From the NCBI RefSeq assembly GCF_014898055.3, contig NW_023604295.1, positions 95,557,591-95,621,590 on the forward strand: a stretch of 64,000 bases of DNA. The letters are read 5' to 3'. Positions 44,196 to 54,625 of the stretch are shown piece by piece. The position numbers and the translations under genes were made by a program. The notes below the pieces were generated by a model that had not been told where the DNA came from, ran no database searches, and saw nothing but the letters and a program-made list of their open reading frames with translations. Numbering within the stretch: the first letter of the stretch is position 1; each line of letters starts with the position of its first letter. This stretch comes from Talpa occidentalis (taxonomy: Eukaryota > Chordata > Mammalia > Eulipotyphla > Talpidae).

Positions 44196-44842
44196 CATCA
44201 AGAAACAAGAAAGATCTCAAATAGATAATCTAATTGTACACTGTAAGGAACTAATAAAGAACAAACGAAACCAAATAACTGTATGAGGAAGGAAATAATA
44301 AAATTTAGAGTGGAAATATATGAAATAGCAATACGTCATGACTTTTCCTACAACCCAATAGAAATCAAAAAGACTGTCCAAAAGATAAATGAAACCAAAG
44401 CTGGTTCTTTGGAAAAAAATTAAATAGACAAACCTTTCGGTGTTGGAAAATGTGGACAGCCACCTACAAAAGAAAGAAACAGACCACTGTCTCATAACAT
44501 ACAAAAATTAACTCAAAATATATTAAAGATTTAAATATAAGACTTGCAACCACAAAATACATAGCAGAAAACATAAGCAAAACACAGCATTGGCTGCAGG
44601 GATGTGTTTAGTAACTTGACTCATGGCAAGGGAAACAAAAGGAAAATAGGCAAATGGGGCAGTATCAAATCAAAGCTTCTGCAAAGTGAAAGTATCATTA
44701 AAACAAAAAGACACCCTACAAAATGGAAGAAAGTATTTGCACATCATATAACTTTCAAGGGGCTAATATTCCATGATGTGCAAAGAACACGTCAACCCAA
44801 CAAAAAGAAAATAAAGACGCCAATCAAAAAAAATAGTCACTT
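44196..44842 (+). repeat. L1 ORF2 fragment
   Basis: TATGGAATAGCA-like start is unclear, but 44,490-44,830 reads as ORF2 (CATACAAAAATTAACTCAAA, ATGGCAAGGGAAACAAAAGG, AATCAAAGCTTCTGCAAAGT). Internal deletions and stops. Confidence 0.7.
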
Positions 44843-45095
44843 GGCCCTCCCTGGTGGTGCAAGGGGTTAAGACACAACCTTTAAAGCTGTCTGCAGCCAC
44901 TGCAGCACAGAATTTGATCTCTGGCCAGGGAGCAACCCACATGGTGCAGCAGACCTCTCGTGACTTGCCCGCTGCTCCCCTCAGCAGTGTATTTCTGTCG
45001 ATCTGCCTGTTCTGTTCCCTACTCTGTCTCTGGTGAATCCTCTCACTCCTTGCATCTCTGGCCTGTACCCTGGTTCTTGTATAAATAAATTAAAA
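44843..45095 (+). repeat. tRNA-derived SINE (older type)
   Basis: Head GGCCCTCCCTGGTGGTGCAA, tail TAAATAAATTAAAAAG. No target duplication seen. Confidence 0.9.
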
Positions 45096-45183
45096 AGAAA
45101 AAAGAAATATATAAACTATAACATTAAAAACAATCAAAATGGGCCCAAATGGTTCAAACCAGTGTTATTCAAGGGTCAGCTGT

Positions 45184-45760
45184 ATATTGAAATATTCTAC
45201 TAGAACATTGAACCGAGCTCAGACTGGCTTCCGTTGTCTGTCTGCCTGTTTATTGTATCTATCTATCTGACTTATTTAATATTTCTTCGTGGTTGCATAA
45301 AATTCACTCCAGTAATTCACCCTAGAAAGAAACAGTTTGACTCAGATGGCCTTGAGTGAAAACGGGAACTACTGCATTAATTTGACTTACTAATTTATGT
45401 AAAACCTTTTCTGATTGTTTTTCATGTCTTAATTACCTCAAAGTAGAATAATTCTCAGGCCACCATCTGGTTATTTTAGGCTTCCTGTGACAATAAGCAG
45501 ACTATGAAACATTTTTTTTTTTTATGATGAATTTTGTGCAGTAAATTTATATCTACCCTGAGTAAACAGTTTGGTGAAAATTGTTATGCCCATGATAATA
45601 TCAGAAGCTCTCACATCTTACATTTTCTAGTACTTACTGTGTGTGAATCTTCTGTGCTGGTTAGTTTCCTAATAAGATATTCCCTGCTTCATCTACTCTT
45701 ATGTATAGCTCTTGGTTATATTGCAAAAATCCCACATTTCCTCAAAAAGAATATAGGAGA
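45184..45760 (+). other. TFDP2 intron, nothing recognised
   Basis: A short (ATCT)n stretch at 45,256-45,270. Otherwise unassigned. Confidence 0.5.
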
Positions 45761-45821
45761 TCAGGTGTTCATTTATTTATTTATTTTATTTTATCTATCT
45801 ATTTATTTATTTATTTTTAAG

Positions 45822-46069
45822 AAGATTTATTTATTTATTTATACAAGCACGGGAGGGCGAGAGAACTCACCAGAGCCAGAGCGGGGAGCAGAGCAGGCAG
45901 AAGGACCGAAGCACACCGCTGAGGGGAGCAGCGGGTGGCAGGAGAGGTCCGCTGGCCATGCGGGACCCTCCTCCGGTGGCCAGGGAGTAGCCAGGGATCA
46001 AACCAGCGCTGAAAAGCTGCTGGCAGCCTCGCAACCCAGCGCTCAACCGCTGCGCCACTGGGGAGGCCC
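45822..46069 (-). repeat. tRNA-derived SINE, young type, inserted in another SINE's tail
   Basis: Lacks the usual CTGGGTACAGTCAGAAGC block after CAAGCAC. It lies inside the (TTTA)n tail of the SINE at 46,082. Confidence 0.9.
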
Positions 46070-46081
46070 TATTTATTTATT

Positions 46082-46342
46082 TTAAAGATTTATTTATTAA
46101 TGCATACAAGAGCTGGGGTGCAGGCTAGAGGTGTGGGGGGTGAGAGGATTCACCAGAGACAGAGTGGGGAGCAGAACAGGCAGATCCACTGAAATACACT
46201 GCTGAGGGGAGCAGCAGGCAAGACAGGAGAGATCTGCTGTGCCATGCTGGTCACCTCCCTGGCCAGGGATCAAACTCATGCTGCAGAGGCTGTGGATAGC
46301 TTCACAGTGCTATGCTTAACCCCTTGCACCACCAGAAAGGTC
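46082..46342 (-). repeat. tRNA-derived SINE (older type), tail split by a younger SINE
   Basis: The pair is bracketed by CAGGTGTTCATTTATTTATT (45,762) and CAGGTGTTCATTTCTTTATT (46,343), so the older copy entered first and the younger went into its tail. Confidence 0.92.
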
Positions 46343-46355
46343 CAGGTGTTCATTT

Positions 46356-46836
46356 CTTTATTAGGAAATAAAGTAGGCCCTTCATGCTTTCTGGGTTCAT
46401 CTGGGCTTGTGGTCTCAAGTTTGCCTTTTTAATTTCTCGTATTACTTTTTGGTTGTTATCAGTTGTAACATTTTCTAGAAAATATTTTTTCTTACACTTA
46501 GTCCTACCCTGCACAATCAAAGCCATGATAAAAGTACTTTTTATTGAAAGATGATAAATCTTTAAAATTGCCCATGCAACTTTACAAACTAGTATTTATT
46601 TTGACTGCTTTAGTCTTTGTGTGGGTGGAACATACACATTAGTGTATGTGGGTGGAACATAAACATTAGTGAATATGAAGATCACAAGAATACTTTCTGA
46701 AGAGAACTACTTTTCCCTTAAATAGTTTATATGGAGTCTGCAAAATAAGGATTATGGTATGGTGCTGACATGGGAGGTAAAAAGTTACCTTTCCGAACAT
46801 CCCATAGATGAAAAGGAATCTGGGCCATATCGTTGA
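46356..46836 (+). other. TFDP2 intron; 27-bp tandem duplication at 46,617-46,670
   Basis: Two copies of a unit containing GGGTGGAACATA(C/A)ACATT lie head to tail. Nothing else recognised. Confidence 0.6.
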
Positions 46837-46849
46837 AATATATAAACTA

Positions 46850-47111
46850 GGGGCCTCCCTGGTGGCGCAGGCAGTTGAGCACAGCGCTGTGGAGCTGTCT
46901 GCAGCCTCTACAGTGCCAGTTCAGTCCCCGCTGGCCGTGGAGCAACCCACATGGCGCAGCAGACCTCTCCTGTCTCACCCGCTGCTCCCCTCAGCAGTGT
47001 ATTTCAGTCAGTCTGTCTGTTCTGTTCCCCACTCTGTCTCAGATGAATCCTCTCACCCTCCTGCACATCTGGCCTGTACCCAGGTTCTTGTATAAATAAA
47101 TAAATCTTAAA
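46850..47111 (+). repeat. tRNA-derived SINE (older type)
   Basis: Flanked by ATATATAAACTA (about 46,838-46,849 and 47,116-47,127). Confidence 0.93.
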
Positions 47112-47340
47112 AAATATATATATATATAAACTATAACATTTTAAACAATCAAGATGTATGTAACCAGCACCCTAGATCAGAAACAGACCATGACAGCACC
47201 CTAGAGTTCCTTTCCAATCTTGACCCTCTTCTCCAAGGAACTAGACTAATTTCTAACAGTGTGGATTAAACTACCTTGAACCATATCTACTTTTAGTTCG
47301 TTTGATGTTTATTACTCTCAATGGCATAGTTTTTGCTCTA
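47112..47340 (-). repeat. Possible ancient L1 3' region
   Basis: ATGTATGTAACCAGCACCCT, then AGAGTTCCTTTCCAATCTTG, resembles reverse L1 3' text (vector-like 'CCACCACC...AGTTCCC' pattern of old L1s). Confidence 0.4.
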
Positions 47341-47349
47341 TTTCTTTTT

Positions 47350-47617
47350 TCTTTTTAAGATTTATTTATTTATGCATACAAGAACTGGGGTGTAGGCCAG
47401 AGGTACAGGGGGGTGAGAGGATTCACCAGAGACAGAGTGGGGAGCAGAACAGGCAGATTCCCTGAAATACACTGCTGAGGGAAGCAGCGGGCGAGACAGG
47501 AGAGGTCTGCCGAGCCATGTGGGTTTGTTCCCTGGCCAGCTGGGGATCGAACTAGTGCTGCAGTGGCTGATGATAGCTTGATAGTGCTGTCTTTAACCCC
47601 TGTGCCACCAACAAGGC
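47350..47617 (-). repeat. tRNA-derived SINE (older type)
   Basis: Head at right is TGCCACCAACAAGGCTCC, diverged. Flanks CTCTATTTCTTTT / CTCCATTTCTCTG. Confidence 0.9.
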
Positions 47618-47639
47618 TCCATTTCTCTGTTTCTTTTAA

Positions 47640-48250
47640 AAAAAAAAATGAATTTTGTTAAAAAAAACTTCCTATTTTGAGCTAATTTTAGTTTTATAGC
47701 GAAGTTGCAAAAGTTGTACACTTTAATTTTATCTTGCACCCCTCTCCCCCAATATTAACTTTTTACCTAAACATAAAGTATTTATCAAAAGCAAGAAATT
47801 AATATTGGTATATTATTATTAACTAAACTGCATACCTTATTTGAATTTCACCAATTTTTTCACTAGTGACAATTTTCTGTTCCAGGATCCTACCCAGGAC
47901 CCTGATGCATGCAGTGGTGTCCCCTCAGCCTGCTTATTTTCTAATAGGCTTCAGTTTTTCTTTACTACATACCCGTAGCACTTTTGAAGAGTACTGATCA
48001 CATATTTTTCATAATGTCTCTCTGTTGGGTTCCTCCAGTGCTTTCTTATGATTGGATTGAAGTGGTGCAGTTTGGTAAAAATACCACAGAAATTGATCCT
48101 TGTCTTTCTGTCTTTCACAGGGCATGATACTATGGGGTTCATTATATCAATATGTGTTATCATTGATGGTGTTTACCTGGTCATGTGGTTAAGCTAGTGT
48201 CTGTTACATCCAGATCTCTAGTATTTTTATAATTCTTGTATATAGTGTAT
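47640..48250 (-). repeat. Ancient L1-type repeat
   Basis: CCAGGATCCTACCCAGGACC, then the GTGTCCCCTCAGCCTGC block and GGTTCCTCCAGTGCTTTCTT, are in the same order as in the relic at 26,220. Confidence 0.45.
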
Positions 48251-48524
48251 GACATGGATCTAATTTTTTCATTTTAATGGCCATTTTATTCTACTTTGAC
48301 ATAAAAGAGTTTAAATACCTTATTGTGGATGTAGGATAGATAAATGAATACAGAGATAATTGCTTTTATAGATAAATGATCTTCAGAGTGAGAGCATAAT
48401 CAAAGATAAAGAAGATACTGGTTCTTCTAGTACGCTGATTGAATATTCTAAATTTGAACATATTTTATAGCAAAATTTACAAAAGTATAATTAAAATAGG
48501 TTATTTCTATTTTTCAGCTACATG

Positions 48525-48595
48525 AATTTTTTTTATTTTATATGTTTTTTACATAATTTTTCATTTTATCACAATGTATGCATTTTACAGGAATA
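48525..48595 (-). repeat. L1 3' UTR tip
   Basis: TTTTTTACATAATTTTTCAT, then CACAATGTATGCATTTTACA, is the same 3' UTR tip as at 11,545. Confidence 0.65.
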
Positions 48596-48714
48596 TTTTA
48601 ACTTTGAATTTTTCTTTAATTGTTTTCTAGAAGTTAAATTCCCGGAAGCCATATGTATAAATAATAGTATACTTTGCATACATTTGGCAAAATAAAATTG
48701 CCTCTTAGAAAATT

Positions 48715-49115
48715 TGTTACTTTTTTATTGAGGTAACATTGTTTACGTCAATGTATGTGTTTTAGGATTATAGGTTCACAACCCTTGAAATGTATTGTTA
48801 AACCACAGCTGACTAAAAGTACCAATAACCCCTCACCACAGTTTATTCGACCCCTCTCGACCCTTTGCATTCATCCCTCTCCTCTGGTAACCTCATTTCT
48901 ACAATTAGAATCCGAGGGTTTATTTTGTCTCTTCCTTTGCATTGTTTCTTTATTCCACATATGAGTGAAATCATTGGATATTTATCTTGCTCCTTCTGAG
49001 TTATTTCATTTAGCATAATCCCTCCAGTTCCATCCATTTTGCGGCAAATGACAAGATTCATCTTTAAAAAAAAAATAACTGAGTAGTAGTCCAATGTATA
49101 TACTGCATCTTCTTT
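48715..49115 (-). repeat. Old L1 (3' UTR and ORF2 end)
   Basis: ATTGAGGTAACATTGTTTAC, ATTTAGCATAATCCCTCCAG and TTCCATCCATTTTGCGGCAA are in reverse L1 order. Confidence 0.75.
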
Positions 49116-49139
49116 ATATGGAGCTAACTTTCAAATTTC

Positions 49140-49660
49140 TCTTTTTCATGTGACCACCCAGCACCATTTTAAGTACATCTTTGCAATTTATATGAAAATC
49201 ATTTGATAACATTCAACACCCTTTCATGACAAAAACACTCAACAAAATAGGATGAAAAGGAAAGTACCTCAACATAATAAAGGCCATGTATGAAAAGCCC
49301 ACAGATTACATCATACTCGATGGTGAAAGACCAAAAGCTTTTCTTATAAGCTGAGTAACAAGACAAGAATTCTGTGTTCTCTACTTCAATTTAACATAGT
49401 ACTAGAAGCTCTGGTGTGTGAAGTTAGGCAAGAAAAAGACATGAAAGGCATCCAAATTGGAAAGAAAGCAGTAAAAAGACAATATGATATTATACATAGA
49501 AAATCCTAATGATTACATAAAGTAATAAACTCAGCAAAGTTGCGGGATAAAAAATAAACTTGTAAAAGTCAGTGGGATTCCTGTATACTAATGTAGAGAA
49601 CAATCCAAAAAGAAAATTAAAATAAATCATTTAGGATAACCTGAAAAAGTAATACAATGA
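49140..49660 (+). repeat. L1 ORF2 fragment
   Basis: CAACACCCTTTCATGACAAA, CATGTATGAAAAGCCCACAG and TAGTACTAGAAGCTCTGG match ORF2. Multiple stops. Confidence 0.75.
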
Positions 49661-49678
49661 AAAAAAGATAATTGCCTC

Positions 49679-49973
49679 GGGGCCTCCCCGGTGGCGCAGC
49701 GGTTGAGCGCTGGGTTGCGAAGCTGCCGGCGACCTCTGCGGCGCTGGTTCGATCCCCGGCTGCTCCCCGGCCACCGGAGGAGGGTCCCACATGGCGCGCA
49801 GACCTCTCCTGCCGCCCGCTGCTCCCCTCAGCAGTGTACTTTGGTCCTTCTGACTGCTCTGCTCCCCGCTCTGGCTCTGGTGAATTCTCTCACCCTCCCG
49901 CGCTTCTGACTGTACCCAGTGCATGTATAAACAAAACGAACAAACAAACAAACCAACAAACAAACAAAAAAAA
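49679..49973 (+). repeat. tRNA-derived SINE, young type
   Basis: Flanked by AAAGATAATTGCCTC (49,664-49,678; about 49,978-49,991). (CAAA)n tail before poly(A). Confidence 0.95.
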
Positions 49974-50329
49974 AAAAAAGATAATTGCCTCTAGAAGTAA
50001 ATGATCTTTAGAGTGAGAGCATAATCAAGGTAAGGAAGATGGACCAAAAAAATCAATTTGTATAGAAAAATTTCATCAACACAATTAGGAAGCTTGATCT
50101 AAGAGAGGTATGTGGAAACCTACCCCTAAAATGGAAGAATACACATCATCTTCCAAAAAATTCTCTACCAAACAATGCCTCATTTGAGGAGGGTAGCATA
50201 ATCTTTACACCAAAATCAGGTAAGAATAAGATCATTATGTTGAATTCAGGCAAATTTAACTTATTTAGAACAACAAAATCAATACAGAAGAATACAAAAC
50301 CCCAGTAAACACCAGGGTGATATAATGGT

Positions 50330-50930
50330 AAGCAAACCCAACAAAGTTCCTTAAAACACTAAAAATGGATCTACCATATGATCCAGCATGCCACTGCAAG
50401 AAGTCCACCCAGAGGACACAAAAACACTAATCTGAAAGGCAACCTGCACTCCTGTGTTTATTGTAGCGCTATTTGCAATTGCCAAGATATGGAAGCAACC
50501 TAAATACCCCAAAACAGATGAATGGATTAAGAAGTGATATATATACATAATGAATATTACTCAGTGATCAAAAAGGATAAACTCATGCCATTTGCAGCAA
50601 CATGGATAGAACTGAAAAGGATTTGCAAAACAAAATAAGCCAGAAGGAAAAAGATAAATTTAGAATGGTTTCACTTATATGTGGAGAATAGAGAAACCAA
50701 ACAAAGGATCAGGGAAAAAATAAAGCTTGCAAGCTACTGTAGATCTGAGACATACAATTGGTGAGGGGAAGGGAGAGGTTCAGAAGAAGGGAGGGAAGCA
50801 CACAAGGGACTGTGGTGATGGATCATGGGTGCTGTGGTGGTGGGAGAACTACAGGGACTACACCTGAGGGGAGAAATCAAAAACTAGCAATGATGTAAGA
50901 AAAGAAATATAAAAAAGAAAAGAAAACCCA
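50330..50930 (+). repeat. L1 ORF2 end and 3' UTR
   Basis: ACCATATGATCCAGCATGCC, CATGCCATTTGCAGCAACAT and AATAAGCCAGAAGGAAAAAG, then a G-rich 3' UTR (GAAGGGAGGGAAGCACAC) and A-rich end. Same subfamily as 18,776-19,345. Confidence 0.85.
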
Positions 50931-50999
50931 ACAGCAGCAAAGGTTAAATACTTAAGATTAAATTACAAGAAATGTATAAAACTTGTATGAAGGAATTAA

Positions 51000-51790
51000 A
51001 AATGTCAATCTACATTAAATCCTGTACATGAACTTTCATAGCATTATTATAATAGCCAAAAAGTAAACAAAACCAAATGTCCACCAACTGATGAATGGAT
51101 AAACAAAAATGTGGTATAGCTATACACTGGGATATTGTTTAGCAATAAAAAGGGGGATGAATTACTGATACATGCTACAGCATGAATAAACTTAGAAAAT
51201 ATGCTAAGAGAGCAAAGTCACTCACAAAAGACCACATTTTGTATGATTCCATTTATACACACTATTCAGAATAGACAAATCCGTGGAAGCAGAAAGTAGA
51301 TCAGTGGGATTGAAGGGAGGAAGGGATAGGGAGTGACTGCTAAAGGGTCTGAATTTCTTTATGGGGCATTGAAAATGTTCTAGAATTAGGGGCCTCCCTA
51401 GTGGTGCAGGGTATTAAGTCTCAGCTCTATGAAGCTATTGGCAGCCACTAGAGCATGAGTTCAATCCCTGGCCAGGGAGCTACCCACATGGCACAGCAGA
51501 CCTCTCCTGACTCGCCCGCTGCTCCCCTCAGCAGTGTATTTCAGTCAATCCGCCTGTTCTGCTCCCTACTCTGTCTCCAGTGACTCTTCTCACACCCCCA
51601 CCTCACACCTCTGGCCTGTACCCTAGCTCTTGTATGCATAAATAAATAAATCTTTTGAAAAAAAAGTTCTATAATTAGTGCTCATGATTGCACATACAAA
51701 AGAATATTTAAAAAAAATGAAACTGCACACATTAAAAGGTAAATTTTATATGTGAATTATATCTCAATAAGGCACTTCTGAAAAAACTAT
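51000..51790 (+). repeat. Old L1 3' end, interrupted by a SINE
   Basis: ACCAACTGATGAATGGATAA, TTGTATGATTCCATTTATAC, then after the SINE ATATGTGAATTATATCTCAA. This is a terminal L1 order. Confidence 0.7.
51389..51665 (+). repeat. tRNA-derived SINE (older type) nested in L1
   Basis: Flanked by GTTCTAGAATTAG / GTTCTATAATTAG. Confidence 0.94.
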
Positions 51791-52200
51791 TTGAGGAAAA
51801 TTTTCAAATACCCCTAAAAGACACTAAGGAAGACTTGAACAATGGAAAGCAATCATTCTTGGGTAAGACAGCACAACATTATAAAGATACCAGTTCTCCA
51901 CGTCTTAATTTACAAATGCAGTGGACCCCAGTAAAAATACTAAGAAGTTATTTTATTGAGTTAGACAAGTTGATACTAGAATTGATAAAGAAAAACAAAC
52001 ATGCAACAATAAGTGGGAAGTACTGAACAAGAAAAATTGTGAAGGAAAATACTTATTGGACATTAAAACATACTTTGAAGCCTCTATAATTAAAACATTG
52101 TGGTACAGATGCCTGAGTAGACCAATAGATCGTGGAATAGATAAAGTCCAGAATTAGACCCAAAAATTTGTGTAAATTTAATATATAACAAAAGGTGTCT
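51791..52200 (+). repeat. L1 ORF2 fragment
   Basis: GACACTAAGGAAGACTTGAA, GTGGACCCCAGTAAAAATAC and ACATTGTGGTACAGATGCC match ORF2 text. Confidence 0.65.
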
Positions 52201-52489
52201 TAGCTCCTCATTGGGTAAAGATGAATTTTTTTCAGATGACCTTTTTTCCTTAATTGTGGTAAAATACACTTAATAGTGTTTACTATCTTCACCATTTTTT
52301 AGTGAACTAAGTGTCAAGAACATTCCCGTAGCCACATAACCAGTTTCGGGAACTCTTAATCTTGAAAATCTGAAACTCCATACCCATTAAACAATAACTC
52401 CCCAATATCCCCTTTCCCCTAGTCCCTGATAAACCCAAATCTGTGCTAAGTAAACTCATGTAAGAAGACTGATACAGTATTTTTTTTTT

Positions 52490-52744
52490 AGAATTATTTA
52501 TTTATTTATACAAGCACTGGGTACAGTCAGAAGCGTGGGAGGGTGAGAGCATTCACCAGAGCCAGAGCGGGGAGCAGAGCAGGCAGACCGACGAAATACA
52601 CTGCTGAGGGGAGCAGCGGGCGGCAGGAGAGGTCTGCGCGCCATGTGGGACCCTCTCCTGGTGGCCGGGGATCGAACCGGCGCTGCAGAGGCTGCGGGCA
52701 GCTTCGCAACCCAGCGCTCAACCGCTGCGCCACCGGGGAGGTCC
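52490..52744 (-). repeat. tRNA-derived SINE, young type (left of pair)
   Basis: Preceded by GATACAGTATTTTTTTT. Lacks the ~12-base GGGGAGCAGCC unit seen in other young copies. Confidence 0.93.
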
Positions 52745-52759
52745 TACAGTTTTTTTTTT

Positions 52760-53036
52760 TTAAGGGTTTATTTATCTATGCATACAAGAGCTGGCTTTAG
52801 GCCAGCAGTGGGGAAGGGGTTGGTGGGTAAGAGGATTCACTAGAGACAGAGTGGGGAGCAGAACAGGCAGATCTATTGAAATACACTGCTGAGGCGAAAA
52901 GCGGGCAAGACAAGAAAGGTCTGTTGTGCCATGTGGCTTACTTAGCTCCCCCTGGCCAGGGATCGAACTCATGTGACAGTGGCTGGCGATAGCTTGATAG
53001 CGCTGATACTTTAACCCTGCGCCACCAGGGAGGCCC
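52760..53036 (-). repeat. tRNA-derived SINE (older type, right of pair)
   Basis: Begins after TACAGTTTTTT and ends before GGTAGTATTTGAC, a decayed copy of the same target. Confidence 0.92.
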
Positions 53037-53849
53037 GGTAGTATTTGACTTTTTGTGACTCATTTCACAAAATATAATGTCCACAAGGTTCATGCATGTT
53101 TTCGAGCCTGAATAATAATGTGTTGTGTGTATATACCACATTTTTCTTATTCATCCATCTATTGATAGACATGGATTATTTTCACATTTTATCAATTGTG
53201 AATAATGCTGTTATGAATATGGTAATACAAATACCTCTTCAGTACCCTGTTCTTTTGGTTATTTGCCCAGAGTGGGATTGCTGGGTCATATGGTAATTCT
53301 ATTTTTAGTTTTTTGAGGGACTGCCATACTGTTTTCCACAGTGGCTTAACCATTTTGCATTCCCGCCAACTGTGCAGAAGGGTTTCAGTTTTTCCACTTA
53401 ACTATTATTACTTTTTACCAATACTTTTAATTATTATTACTTTTAAAAATAATATCTTAATGAGTATGAGGTGATGCTCATTGTGGTTTTGATTTTAATT
53501 TTCCTAATGACTAGTGATTTTGAGCATCTTCATGTTTGGAGAAATGTCTATTTAAAGCCTTTGCCCGTTTTTTACGTGAGTTTTTTGTTGTTGAGTTTTA
53601 GGAACTCTATATTTGGTTTGTTAATCCCTTTATCAGATACATGATTTGCAAATATTTTCTCCTATTCTACAGGTTTCCTTTTTCAGTCTATGGATAGGAT
53701 CCTTTGAGGCACAAAATTAAAAAAATTTTATTACAGCCTATGTATCTATTTTGTTGTTGCCTGTACCTTTGGTCATTCTCTGCAACTCTTAAGAATTCTT
53801 TATTTTCAGTATTTTGCTGTGTCTGTTTAAGTTGTTTTTGTTTTTATTT

Positions 53850-54107
53850 TATTTATTTATGCATACAAAAGCTAGGGTGCAGGCCAGAGGCGTGGGGGAG
53901 GGTGAAAAGATTCAACAGAGACAGAGTGGGGAACAGAACAGGCAAATCCACTGAAATACACTGCTGAGGGGAGCAGTAGGAGACAGGAGAGGTCTGCTGG
54001 GCCATGTGGGTCAGCTCCCTGGCTGGGGAGTGAACCCCTCCTGCCTCAGTGACTGCAGATAGCTTCATAGTGCTGAGACTTAACCCCTTGCACCACCAGG
54101 GAGGCCC
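53850..54107 (-). repeat. tRNA-derived SINE (older type)
   Basis: Head at right GCACCACCAGGGAGGCCC. T-rich flanks obscure the duplication. Confidence 0.9.
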
Positions 54108-54605
54108 TATTTTTATTTTTAACTGGAGGTCATTGTAATATGTAAATGGAGGATTTTTAGACCCTCTATTCCCCCTAGGTCTAGAAGCAAAATAGAACTC
54201 TTTTTTTGGTCTTTACTGGTGAGATTATCTTTTTCTTCCTCCCATGTCCATCTTTCACTCAAAATGTGTTAAAGGTTGAGGGCACCTGTGTGCTAACTCT
54301 TCTCTACATTGGTCTCTTGTCACTTCAAGGCCAATTAAAGGCCAAAAGTTTGGCTATTCATACTCACAAAGTCCTCTATGACAGTGGAAAGCTTTGTTTT
54401 CTTATTAGCTCAGTGTTTGAGAGACTGTATTTTTCTCCATCTGACATTTGTTTTAAAGGTGAATTTTTGGGTTATTTAGTTCACTATGTTGCCAGAAACT
54501 AACAAAAAAGTGTAATTTTTGGTGCAGTTTCTTTTTTCCTGTTTTCCTTTTTTGAAATTCCCTTTTAGTTAGACACTAGGGATGGTGGTTCTCAATTTTT
54601 TATAA
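54108..54605 (+). other. TFDP2 intron, unassigned (possibly ancient L1)
   Basis: T-rich unique-looking sequence that continues beyond the young L1 at 55,957. Confidence 0.35.
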
Positions 54606-54625
54606 TACTTAGAAACTTTTTGTTC

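Larger units (their letters stand above)
43870..45183 (-). mobile_element. Tigger2-like DNA transposon split by L1 and SINE
   Basis: Terminal inverted repeats CAGTTGAATCTTGAATAATG (43,871) and TTATTCAAGGGTCAGCTG (45,166-45,183), each next to TA, the target of Tc1/mariner-type elements. Between 43,940 and 44,150 the ordered text (GGAAGCTTTACTGATAATGT, TAGAGAAAAGAAAATGTTAA) matches the reverse 3' part of Tigger2 from memory. 44,196-45,140 is later insertions. There is no transposase frame, so it is a non-autonomous relic. Confidence 0.8.
52201..53845 (-). repeat. Old L1 (3' UTR to ORF2), interrupted by two SINEs
   Basis: TAAACAATAACTCCCCAATA, TTTTGTGACTCATTTCACAA, GTGGGATTGCTGGGTCATAT, CACAGTGGCTTAACCATTTT and ATTTGCAAATATTTTCTCCT are in reverse L1 order. 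Confidence 0.8.
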
